Shown: positions 1-7,200 of the stretch, piece after piece
How positions within the stretch are numbered: position 1 is the stretch's first letter
Layout of the letters: the number at the start of each line of letters is the position of its first letter
Assembly (NCBI GenBank): GCA_905221435.1
Contig: CAJNDD010000035.1
Location: 1-12,997 of the forward strand
Direction of reading: 5' to 3'
Origin: a bacterium
Lineage (GTDB): Bacteria; Bacillota; Bacilli; Lactobacillales; Streptococcaceae
Length of the DNA: 12,997 nt
The notes under the pieces: model-generated
The model's database searches: none
Told to the model about the DNA's origin: nothing
The model's input: only the letters and a program-made list of their open reading frames with translations
Position numbers and translations under genes: made by a program

Positions 1-486
1 GGTTTCTCAGGTTCAGCTGGTCCCTCAGGCTCAGTCGGTTTCTCAGGCTCAGCTGGTTTCTCAGGCTCAGCTGGTTTCTCAGGTTCAGCCGGTTTCTCAG
101 GTTCAGCTGGCTTCTCAGGTTCAGCTGGTTTCTCAGGTTCAGCTGGTTTCTCAGGTTCAGCCGGTTTCTCAGGTTCAGCTGGTTTCTCAGGTTCAGCTGG
201 TTTCTCAGGCTCAGCTGGTTTCTCAGGTTCAGCTGGTCCCTCAGGCTCAGTCGGTTTCTCAGGCTCAGCTGGTTTCTCAGGCTCAGCTGGTTTCTCAGGT
301 TCAGCTGGTTTCTCAGGCTCAGCTGGCTTCTCAGGTTCAGCCGGTTTCTCAGGTTCAGCCGGTTTCTCAGGTTCAGCTGGCTTCTCAGGTTCAGCTGGTT
401 TCTCAGGTTCAGCCGGTTTCTCAGGCTCAGATGGTTTCTCAGGCTCAGCTGGTTTTTCCGGTTCAGCCGGTTTCTCAGGCTTAGCT
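1..486 (-). repeat. 18-bp tandem repeat, 27 copies in window, encoding (AEPEKP)n
   Basis: Twenty-seven contiguous 18-bp units run from 486 down to the window edge, all in frame with the surface-protein gene. Most encode AEPEKP. Variants are AKPEKP (first unit, 469-486), SEPEKP (415-432) and TEPEGP (19-36 and 235-252). The two TEPEGP units are exactly 216 bp (12 units) apart, and the four-unit blocks 1-72 and 217-288 are identical, which suggests block duplication. Such proline/glutamate-rich stretches usually span the cell wall before an LPXTG anchor. Copy number probably varies between strains by slippage or recombination, and short-read assemblies often break here. Confidence 0.95.
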
Positions 487-3400
487 GCTTCAAGCTTGCT
501 AATTTGTTCAAGAGCGGATTCTAGCGCTTTATTAACTTCTTCTTGAGTCTTGGCCTCTTGAATTGCAGCAATTGCTTGGTTTGCAAGTTCAATTAATTTC
601 TTCTTAGCTTCATTGTTAGATCCAAGCTCACCGACTTTTTTCTCGATGGCCTCTGTCAGGCTGGCCATGGCCTTACTGTATTCGATTTCAGGCTGTTTCG
701 GTTCAGCAGGCTGTTCTGGTTGTTCTGGACTAGGTTCTTCGCCAGGTTTTTGGTAGTTTTCATCCTTGCTGAGGATATCTTGCAAAGTACTTACTGTCAA
801 CATAACATCCTGAGCATCTACAGTTTCAGCGCTGAGTTGGTTTCTCAATTTGTCTAGATTTGTTTGGAAAGCTTGGCGTGCAGTAGGTGTATTTTTCAAT
901 CCTGTTGGGTCAAAGTTAGCCAAATCGTCCTTCCATTTAGTAATGGATTGGAGAAGCTCTGCTTTGCTGTAGAGTTCGCTTCCTTCACCACGAGTGATGA
1001 ATTGATCCACCTGAATACCGATATTTCGAGACAAATCGTTTTTATCAGGATCGAGTTGAAGGGTGACTGCGTGCAAGTTTTCGTCCAGACCTTTTAGGCT
1101 AACCAGAGTTTGATTGCCTTGGCGTTGGGCTGCACGACCGCTAAAGTATTTCTTACCATCAATAGTTGAAGCATTTCCCATGCCATCTTGGTAAGGAACT
1201 TCTTTACCATCTAAGAAGACTTTGTAGATACCGTGACCCGGATCTACGAATCCCTTGATGTCAAGTCCAGTACCGTAGAAGTAGGCTGTGACAGTTGTCT
1301 TTTTCTTTTGCTCGTCAGTTAAGCGACCAAAGGATGCCCAGGACTCAGTCTTTTGGTACTTGTCTGCCGAATTGGCTTCATGGTGCCAGCCAGGACTGTA
1401 ATCCAACTGATTAGCTTGATCATCATAGCTTGTTTGGTCCTTGATCAGCAATTCAGCTTTCATCACTTGGATGGTTGCATCGGTAGCGAAACCGAGCAGG
1501 GCACCATCAGTGACAGAAGTGAGCTTGGCTTTGAAGTCAAAGACAGAGTCGGCTTGTTCTGTAAAATCAATCGTTGGGATGGTAACAGTCTTTTCTGTTT
1601 CTCCGTCTTTAAAGGTCACATCTTGAGTCGTATCTTGGTAAACTTTACCGTGAACCCCAGTTCCAGGTTCTGTGATGAAGCGCACAGTAGCAGCCCCCTT
1701 GCTTCCACCAACACGTTTAATCTTAACAGTGACTGGTTTTCCTTTTTCGACTTCGTAGTTAGTAGACTCGAGTTCAAACATCCCTTTGCTATCATTGTTT
1801 AGGGTGTAGATTCCTTCTGTAGCAATTGGTTCACCTGTTTTGTTTACAAGAGTAATAGTGTGTTGGCCTGGTGCTAAATCGCCTGTCTCAAAGACTTTTT
1901 GGCTGCGTTTACGACTAGCATTCTTAGTTTGCACATCTGCAACCTTTTGACCATCAACGTAGACGGACATTTCTCCGTGACCTGGATCGACCGTAGAGAC
2001 GACATAGGCCTTGGTTCCTGTGAAGGTATAGCTTACTTTGGCATCTTTTTGATTGGTCCACATAGAAGTGCCACGAACACCTTCAGATTCATTGTACCAA
2101 GTTGTTCCAGCTGTATCTGCCGTTGTGTTTGAGTGGTATTCCAGTCCAAGAGGGTAGCCATCTGTCTTTTCAATGCTGCTTGGTGTCTTGTAGACTGAGA
2201 AGTTGGTTAAGATTGGGGTTGCTTGAGCACCGGTGATGGTTACACGAATTTTTTGTGCCTCTACAGGCTTGCCTTGAACCAAGCGACGGTAACCAACGGT
2301 CGAACCTTCGCCGTATGTCACCCAACGTCCGTTGATTTCGACTTCAATCTTGAAACCAGAGATACGTTGACCTTTGGCGATATCTTCCTTGAGTTCAACG
2401 ACGTCAAAGCGTCTCTTTTGCCCCAAATCGACTGTAAAGCTACCGGTTGTGGCATCATTTGAGAGGGCCCAGCTGGTGTCATCTTTACCGTCTGTGAGGT
2501 GGCTTTCCTTGTAGAGATGGTTTTGACGAGTAGAACTTGCTGTTACAGCGGCACCTTTGGCAAAGTCAGTGGCATACATTTGGTCTAGGGTTGCTTTGAA
2601 TTCCTTCAAGCGAGCCACATCCGCATCTGCAAATTTTCCTTCTTTATTTGGTGGAATATTGAGAAGGAGTGGGGTTCCACGACCAACAGACTTGAAGTAG
2701 ATATCCATCAACTCTTTGAGTGATTTCGGCTGTTGATTGTCATGGTAGAACCAGCCAGAACGAATCGAAACGTCAGCTTCCCCTACAGAGTACATATCTC
2801 CATCTGGGTCACCATGGTTGAGGTATTCGTTTTTCACATCGTCTGTGATGTTAGCTTTCTTGACTTTGTGCCAGACAGGGTCCCCTGCGATTCCCCGTTC
2901 ATTTCCGATCCAGCGAACGCTTGTCGGTTGAGCAGAGAAGATAGCAATATCTCCTTCAGCTTCTTTGATGTATTTGAACCATTCATCAAAGGTATAGGTT
3001 ACTTTTTGGGCACCGCTACCACGCGCACCGTCCATCCAAACTTCGATAAATTTCCCTTTATTACCGTATTTCGGATTTCCAAGGATTTCTTTCAGTTGGT
3101 TGAGGTAGTATTGGTTGTATTCTTTTTCGGTTGCGACATGGTATTTAGGATGGTTGGCATCCCATGGTGACAAGTAAACACCCATATTCATATCGTACTT
3201 GCTAGCAGACTTGGAAACTTCTTCGAGAAGGTCACCCTTCCCATCTTTCCATGGACTAGCAGCTACGGTATGGTTGGTGTACTTAGATGGGTAAGCAACG
3301 AATCCGTCGTGGTGTTTAACAACCATAATGGTTCGTTTGAAGCCAGTTTCCTTCAGAGTACGGATCCATTGGTCAGTATCCAAGTTGGTTGGATTGAAGT

Positions 3401-5444
3401 ATCGGGGGTCTTCTTTACCATTTCCCCATTCAGAATTGGTATAGGTGTTCATTCCGTAGTGGATGAAGGCTGCCAATTCTTCCTTGTGGTAATCGAGTTG
3501 AGCCTTGCTTGGAAGAGGTCCATGATTGCCAATCTCAGTTTCTTTGTCTTCTGGATGAGCGACTGGTGGAGTCGGTGTCGTTGGATTAGCTGTATCAGAG
3601 ATTGGCTCGTATTCAAAGACGACCTCATTCACTCCTTTTTGCTGGATAGTTGCTTCCAGGCTAGTCTTGACTGGACGGTAGCCAGCAATGTCTTTTGCAT
3701 GGAAGGTGTTGACAAAGGAAACGTCATACTCTTGACCGTCATTGTTATCAACTGTGGCCTCAGCTAGTTCAGTGGTTGTTCCTTTTTGACGATAGTAAAC
3801 CTTGAAGGAGCCTTTGTTAACTTTATAGACCACCTTGATGACACGGGTTCCAGGAGCTGTTTTACTAACGACATTGTGGTTCCACTCGTCTTTTAGTTGC
3901 TTCTGAATCTCGACCCCATCGATGGAAACAATCTGGTATTTCTCTAGGTTTTGCTTGTAGAATTCGGTTGGAGTGATTGCTTTCTTGAAATCATAGTCAA
4001 AGCCAGTTCCCACTTCTGTTTTGTCTAAGAAAGTATCGTTTTCTTTGACTGTATTGCCTGCTTCGTCCACGTGTTGGATAACCACACGTCCGTAATCAAT
4101 TCCCTTGACTAGAGTAGCGACACCGCTCTCATCAAAGGAGTACTGATTTTCTCCGATGACAGCTGTCTTATTTCTAAGCATTTCACCTTCGGGTGTAAAG
4201 TAGTAGCGTTTGCCATTATCACCTTGATACCAGCCCTTGACACCATATTTGTCAATGATATCTTTGACCCATTTGAGTTGTTCAGGAGAGAGGACAAGTC
4301 CGCCACCGAAGCGGTCTTTCTCAGCCACACCGTTGTCAACCGTTCCGTGTTGGTGTACGCCGATGACTTTTCCATCACCATTGATAATTCCGCCACCAGA
4401 CAAACCAGATACAGAAGTTGTTTGGTAAGTGATGCCAGTAGCTCCCTTGTCATCATAAGGATCAACGGATTTTACCTTGCCGTCAGCTTTATAGAGTTGT
4501 CCAGCTACGATAGGCTGTTTGAGTTCTTTTGAGCTTGAGTCAGTTGGGTAACCAATCGTGCTGACAGGGTCCCCTGCTTTGTACGTCTTATGCTCAGCGA
4601 GTGGTACAAAAGTTGCTGCTTTATTTGGGCTTGCAATTTGTATAGGGACAGGTGATACAACTGCTGCCAAGTCATTTTGATATCCCTTGCTAAACTCTTC
4701 TTTGTTCCAGAAGTGGATATCTTTCTCTTGAAAGAGTGTGGTATTTCCTGAATTTGGCTGAGAATTTTTAACGGGAGTGTTGGAGCCTAGATTGTAATAG
4801 AAGCGCGCAGAATCTCCGCCACGAACATGGCCCTCTTTGTCTAAAAAGTTGTGCGCAACTGTCAAGAAGACGTTAGGAGATACGAAAATACCAGACCCAG
4901 AAACGATGTATCGTTGAGAACCGCCATTGTAAATACTATAGACCATAGTTGCAGCAGTAGCAGGTTGTCCTTCGTAGTTGATGTGCTTGAGGTCTTGTCC
5001 ACCGTTAATGATGGCACGGTTTCCGTTCTCGGCTTCCTTTGGAGTCTCTTCCTTAGCCTTTAGAATGCTCTCAGTTTCTACTTTAGGGCTAGCTTTCTGC
5101 TCAACGATAGTCTTCGTATCGAGTTCTTTGACAGGTGTGTCTGGATAGGCACGGTCATGAATGTCTTCGGGGAGCAAGTCAGCACTGTTGGTATCGGCAG
5201 CAGGTGTTTCTTGTTTTTCAGCTTCTACACGACCTTCTTTTTTGACTGGCTCAGCCTTGGTCTCTTCTATATCTGCTACTTGTTTCATTTGCTGATCTAA
5301 ATTGGATGTCGTTTCAGGAGCCGTTTCGTCTGCACGTACGGTTCCAGAAGCAAAAAATGCCAGTCCCACGATAACAGATGCTACACCTATAGTCAACTTC
5401 CGAATGCTAAATGTTTGCCCTTTTTCAAAAAGGTATCGATTCAT
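1..5444 (-). CDS. Cell-surface serine protease / GH29 alpha-L-fucosidase fusion protein (3' end outside window)
   Basis: This is a partial gene: 1814 codons are visible with no stop or frameshift. It starts at ATG 5444, six bases after an AGGAG (5455-5451). Residues 1-38 form a YSIRK-type signal peptide (FSIRK at 12-16, likely cleavage after VRA38). Residues 140-395 are a trypsin/V8-like protease with His198 (TVAHN), Asp258 (NDLA) and Ser349 (GLSGGG). Residues 404-448 resemble two cell-wall-binding repeats and 450-615 resemble MucBP-like modules. Residues 640-950 are a GH29 alpha-L-fucosidase domain: nucleophile Asp805 in VWMDGARG, probable acid/base Glu849 in WIGNERG, 44 residues apart, as in alpha-1,3/4-fucosidases. 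Next come an F5/8C (CBM32-like) module (956-1090), two related modules with PGHG motifs (1131-1216, 1340-1486), a Calx-beta-like module between them (1222-1328), helical stalk segments (1487-1650) and (AEPEKP)n. It probably strips fucose from host glycans at the cell surface. The protease substrate is unknown. An LPXTG anchor is expected beyond the window but not seen. Confidence 0.9.
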   Translation of the reverse strand, partial: MNRYLFEKGQTFSIRKLTIGVASVIVGLAFFASGTVRADETAPETTSNLDQQMKQVADIEETKAEPVKKEGRVEAEKQETPAADTNSADLLPEDIHDRAYPDTPVKELDTKTIVEQKASPKVETESILKAKEETPKEAENGNRAIINGGQDLKHINYEGQPATAATMVYSIYNGGSQRYIVSGSGIFVSPNVFLTVAHNFLDKEGHVRGGDSARFYYNLGSNTPVKNSQPNSGNTTLFQEKDIHFWNKEEFSKGYQNDLAAVVSPVPIQIASPNKAATFVPLAEHKTYKAGDPVSTIGYPTDSSSKELKQPIVAGQLYKADGKVKSVDPYDDKGATGITYQTTSVSGLSGGGIINGDGKVIGVHQHGTVDNGVAEKDRFGGGLVLSPEQLKWVKDIIDKYGVKGWYQGDNGKRYYFTPEGEMLRNKTAVIGENQYSFDESGVATLVKGIDYGRVVIQHVDEAGNTVKENDTFLDKTEVGTGFDYDFKKAITPTEFYKQNLEKYQIVSIDGVEIQKQLKDEWNHNVVSKTAPGTRVIKVVYKVNKGSFKVYYRQKGTTTELAEATVDNNDGQEYDVSFVNTFHAKDIAGYRPVKTSLEATIQQKGVNEVVFEYEPISDTANPTTPTPPVAHPEDKETEIGNHGPLPSKAQLDYHKEELAAFIHYGMNTYTNSEWGNGKEDPRYFNPTNLDTDQWIRTLKETGFKRTIMVVKHHDGFVAYPSKYTNHTVAASPWKDGKGDLLEEVSKSASKYDMNMGVYLSPWDANHPKYHVATEKEYNQYYLNQLKEILGNPKYGNKGKFIEVWMDGARGSGAQKVTYTFDEWFKYIKEAEGDIAIFSAQPTSVRWIGNERGIAGDPVWHKVKKANITDDVKNEYLNHGDPDGDMYSVGEADVSIRSGWFYHDNQQPKSLKELMDIYFKSVGRGTPLLLNIPPNKEGKFADADVARLKEFKATLDQMYATDFAKGAAVTASSTRQNHLYKESHLTDGKDDTSWALSNDATTGSFTVDLGQKRRFDVVELKEDIAKGQRISGFKIEVEINGRWVTYGEGSTVGYRRLVQGKPVEAQKIRVTITGAQATPILTNFSVYKTPSSIEKTDGYPLGLEYHSNTTADTAGTTWYNESEGVRGTSMWTNQKDAKVSYTFTGTKAYVVSTVDPGHGEMSVYVDGQKVADVQTKNASRKRSQKVFETGDLAPGQHTITLVNKTGEPIATEGIYTLNNDSKGMFELESTNYEVEKGKPVTVKIKRVGGSKGAATVRFITEPGTGVHGKVYQDTTQDVTFKDGETEKTVTIPTIDFTEQADSVFDFKAKLTSVTDGALLGFATDATIQVMKAELLIKDQTSYDDQANQLDYSPGWHHEANSADKYQKTESWASFGRLTDEQKKKTTVTAYFYGTGLDIKGFVDPGHGIYKVFLDGKEVPYQDGMGNASTIDGKKYFSGRAAQRQGNQTLVSLKGLDENLHAVTLQLDPDKNDLSRNIGIQVDQFITRGEGSELYSKAELLQSITKWKDDLANFDPTGLKNTPTARQAFQTNLDKLRNQLSAETVDAQDVMLTVSTLQDILSKDENYQKPGEEPSPEQPEQPAEPKQPEIEYSKAMASLTEAIEKKVGELGSNNEAKKKLIELANQAIAAIQEAKTQEEVNKALESALEQISKLEAAKPEKPAEPEKPAEPEKPSEPEKPAEPEKPAEPEKPAEPEKPAEPEKPAEPEKPAEPEKPAEPEKPAEPEKPAEPEKPTEPEGPAEPEKPAEPEKPAEPEKPAEPEKPAEPEKPAEPEKPAEPEKPAEPEKPAEPEKPAEPEKPAEPEKPTEPEGPAEPEK

Positions 5445-5467
5445 AATATACTCCTAGTTTTTAGAAA

Positions 5468-5504
5468 GGCAGTCAGCTACTGCCCAAGCCCAAGTCTGAC
5501 TTGG
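5468..5504 (-). promoter_or_regulatory. Two adjacent hairpins in the 5' leader of the fucosidase gene
   Basis: In the leader just before the ribosome binding site there are two perfect inverted repeats. One is at 5490-5504 (arms of 7 around one central base, in practice 6 bp with a 3-base loop). The other is at 5468-5484 (arms GGCAGT/ACTGCC, 5-base loop). On the transcript the second is followed by UUUCU, so it could act as a weak attenuator or as a structure near the ribosome binding site. The inverted repeats are directly visible; any role is inference. Confidence 0.45.
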
Positions 5505-5565
5505 TTACAACTTGATTTAATGAGAAAACTTTCTGATAATTTGTAAGCCACCTTACCTCCTGCTT

Positions 5566-5579
5566 ATAAAGCGCTTTCA
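5566..5579 (-). promoter_or_regulatory. Candidate CcpA cre site
   Basis: The minus strand reads TGAAAGCGCTTTAT, which fits the cre consensus TGWAARCGYTWNCW at 13 of 14 positions. It lies about 60 bases downstream of the predicted transcription start of the fucosidase gene, inside the leader. CcpA bound there would block elongation (roadblock), giving repression when preferred sugars are present. This fits a glycan-degrading enzyme. Confidence 0.65.
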
Positions 5580-5602
5580 TTTTAAGATAAAAAATTTAAA
5601 AG

Positions 5603-5624
5603 GTCATTTCTCCCTTAAAATGAC
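5603..5624. promoter_or_regulatory. Inverted repeat just after the predicted fucosidase transcription start
   Basis: Arms GTCATTT (5603-5609) and AAATGAC (5618-5624) are perfect 7-bp inverted repeats with an 8-base spacer, about 14-35 bases downstream of the predicted start. Position and symmetry suggest an operator for a dimeric regulator, or an early leader stem. No regulator for it is identified here. Confidence 0.35.
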
Positions 5625-5644
5625 TGAAAACTTTTAATATAACA

Positions 5645-5673
5645 AATATACTAAATTAATGAAAGAATTGCAA
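5645..5673 (-). promoter_or_regulatory. Sigma-A promoter of the fucosidase gene
   Basis: On the minus strand, -35 TTGCAA (5673-5668), a 17-base spacer and -10 TATATT (5650-5645) match the housekeeping consensus well. Transcription would begin near 5638, giving a leader of about 195 bases that includes the inverted repeat, the cre site and the two hairpins. The rest of the 341-base gap between this gene and the peroxidase gene is AT-rich with no other gene seen. Confidence 0.6.
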
Positions 5674-5730
5674 TAGCAAAAAGCAAAAAAATAAATATAA
5701 ATTAAAGAAAATCAGTTACTTTTTAAAGAA

Positions 5731-5776
5731 AAAACGCATCCTTTCAGGGCTCAAACTAAATGAAAGGATACGTTTT
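5731..5776 (-). terminator. Rho-independent terminator of the peroxidase operon
   Basis: The left arm at 5731-5746 and right arm at 5761-5776 pair over 16 bases with one mismatch, around a 14-base loop. On the minus strand the stem ends in a T-rich run (TTTTTTCTTT). It begins 10 bases after the stop codon of the glutathione peroxidase gene and insulates the divergent-facing promoter of the fucosidase gene downstream. Confidence 0.85.
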
Positions 5777-5785
5777 AAAAAGAAA

Positions 5786-6262
5786 TTAGAGTATTTTTTG
5801 GAGAGACTCTTGGATGGTTTGGGGGTCTGTTTTGGAAGAGAAGCGCTCAAGGACTTGCCCATCTCGACCAATGAGAAACTTAGCAAAATTCCATTCGATT
5901 CGTTTTCCTAGCGGGCCAGATTTCTGGTCTTTTAGCCAAACATAAAGAGGATCTGCCTCCTTGCCGTTGACCTTGATCTTGGCAAAGCGAGGGAAAGTGG
6001 TCTGGTAGTGTAGACTGCAGAAGCTATTGATTTCCTCTGCGCTGCCAGGTGCTTGTCCCATAAACTGATTGCAAGGGAAATCTAGGATTTCAAAGCCCTT
6101 ATCTTGATAGCGTTCATAGAGTTCTTGAAGCCCCTGGTACTGGGGCGTTAAACCACATCCAGTAGCAGTGTTGACAATCAAGAGAATTTTACCACGATAG
6201 CTCTCTAGGGGAGTCGCTTGGTTATTTTGGTTTAAAACGGAAAAATCATATATACTGGTCAT
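5786..6262 (-). CDS. gpo: Glutathione peroxidase (thiol peroxidase of the GPx family)
   Basis: The 158-residue product is typical in length for bacterial GPx proteins, which are cytosolic and reduce hydrogen peroxide or lipid/organic hydroperoxides using a thiol donor. The catalytic tetrad is complete: Cys36 (NTATGCGLTPQY), Gln70 (FMGQAPGS), Trp124 and Asn125 (WNFAKFL). The active-site residue is cysteine, not selenocysteine. Further cysteines, Cys64 (FPCNQF) and Cys82 (FCSLHY), are in usual family positions, and Cys82 or Cys64 could be the resolving residue. The start ATG overlaps the TGA of the upstream membrane-protein gene (ATGA), so translation is probably coupled. It is the last gene of the five-gene operon. 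In streptococci, which lack catalase, such enzymes add to peroxide defence. The symbol follows common streptococcal usage. Confidence 0.93.
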   Translation of the reverse strand: MTSIYDFSVLNQNNQATPLESYRGKILLIVNTATGCGLTPQYQGLQELYERYQDKGFEILDFPCNQFMGQAPGSAEEINSFCSLHYQTTFPRFAKIKVNGKEADPLYVWLKDQKSGPLGKRIEWNFAKFLIGRDGQVLERFSSKTDPQTIQESLQKIL

Positions 6263-6837
6263 TTTTCTATATTTTCCTTATGCGTTACTGGTTCAGAGTG
6301 TTTTGCCTCGTGTTCTGATAAAAAGGCATAGGTCATGGTTCCAAATATGGCACCAATTCCCAAACCTAAGACTAGTAAAGGGAGCGTTTTATCGAACTGG
6401 GAGAGATTGTCCAAAAAGGTGTCGAGGGGAAGATGCTGAACAAAGAGTTTGTGAAAGGCTGATAAGACAAACAAGCCAATTGGAATACTGATGAATACAC
6501 CCCAACTACGAACTTTGATCTGGCTTTTGCTGTAGCTTTTATGATGGATTTCGGACGGGTCATCCTTGTCTAAATGTAAGTTGCGAACTGCTAGTCTCGC
6601 CCTAGATGAGAGGACGAAGATAAGTCCAAAATAGAGGTAGGGCATGGCATCTCGAACCAACTCTATGAAGCGTCCAAATAGGAGATAGAACAAGAAGAGT
6701 AGGAGGGAGGAGTATACGATTTGGATCAAGGCACGGGCACAAGCCTTGTAAATCATCTCTTGACGGCATTCATCAAAAGGCCCTTGTATGTGAAAGAATA
6801 GTTTGAGTAATCGAGTGGTGAAATCTTCTTTTTTCAT
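6259..6837 (-). CDS. DUF3278-like integral membrane protein (second copy)
   Basis: A 192-residue predicted membrane protein of unknown function. It starts at ATG 6837 after an AGGAAG site. A charged N-terminal segment (about 1-34) resembles that of the other DUF3278-like protein in the operon: both begin MKKE and have a basic helix followed by a GP-hydrophobic-DE motif (QGPFDE here, SGPLDE there). Hydrophobic segments lie near 36-55, 64-80, 110-130 and 151-172. The tail is hydrophilic with several His and Glu residues. The two proteins look like diverged paralogues. Its stop overlaps the glutathione peroxidase start by four bases. The family assignment is from remembered sequence features and the function is not known. 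Confidence 0.7.
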   Translation of the reverse strand: MKKEDFTTRLLKLFFHIQGPFDECRQEMIYKACARALIQIVYSSLLLFLFYLLFGRFIELVRDAMPYLYFGLIFVLSSRARLAVRNLHLDKDDPSEIHHKSYSKSQIKVRSWGVFISIPIGLFVLSAFHKLFVQHLPLDTFLDNLSQFDKTLPLLVLGLGIGAIFGTMTYAFLSEHEAKHSEPVTHKENIEK

Positions 6838-6863
6838 GGGAGTAACTTCCTAAATGAGTGGTT

Positions 6864-7190
6864 TTACTGATTTTCTTTTACGAATTGATAGAGATAATAA
6901 AGATAAGTGATGGAAGAAAGGATAGCGACAGTGAACAGTAAATAATCCTTCCAATTGCTTGAGATGACCATCAGTTGTGGTAAAGATAGAATCATAAAGC
7001 ACAGTGCTAAGTTGAGTATGCGTGTTTTTTGGGAGTCAATCTTTAGATAAGTTAGTCCTTTGTTGAGGGCTGGAATAAAGACTGGAAGGAGGACTATATC
7101 GTAGATTGGCAAGTTCCCTGAAACGATGATGAAGATGAGCAGTGAAGCAAACAAAAGATGATAGGTAAGTAAAGTTACTAGTGATTTCAT
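6864..7190 (-). CDS. Small four-helix-type membrane protein, unknown function
   Basis: A 108-residue, very hydrophobic protein with likely membrane segments near 5-22, 26-43, 55-75 and 82-102 and few charged residues. The start at 7190 (MKSLVTLL) is preferred over an in-frame upstream ATG because a GGAGG site sits 6-10 bases before it, overlapping the TAG of the preceding gene. It lies between the two DUF3278-like genes with gaps of 10 and 26 bases, so it is certainly in the same transcript. I recognise no family. It may be a subunit of a membrane complex with its neighbours. Confidence 0.7.
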   Translation of the reverse strand: MKSLVTLLTYHLLFASLLIFIIVSGNLPIYDIVLLPVFIPALNKGLTYLKIDSQKTRILNLALCFMILSLPQLMVISSNWKDYLLFTVAILSSITYLYYLYQFVKENQ

Positions 7191-7200
7191 AGGGAACCTC

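Noticed and set aside
1..486. Regular short repeats that could suggest a CRISPR array
   Set aside because: The 18-bp units are contiguous with no spacers and encode an in-frame hexapeptide repeat.
864..4532. Several plus-strand open frames of 60-165 codons opposite the surface-protein gene
   Set aside because: They lie wholly antisense to an uninterrupted 1814-codon gene with recognisable domains. The proteins are Phe/Ser/Cys-rich, as expected of antisense frames, and have no convincing ribosome binding sites.
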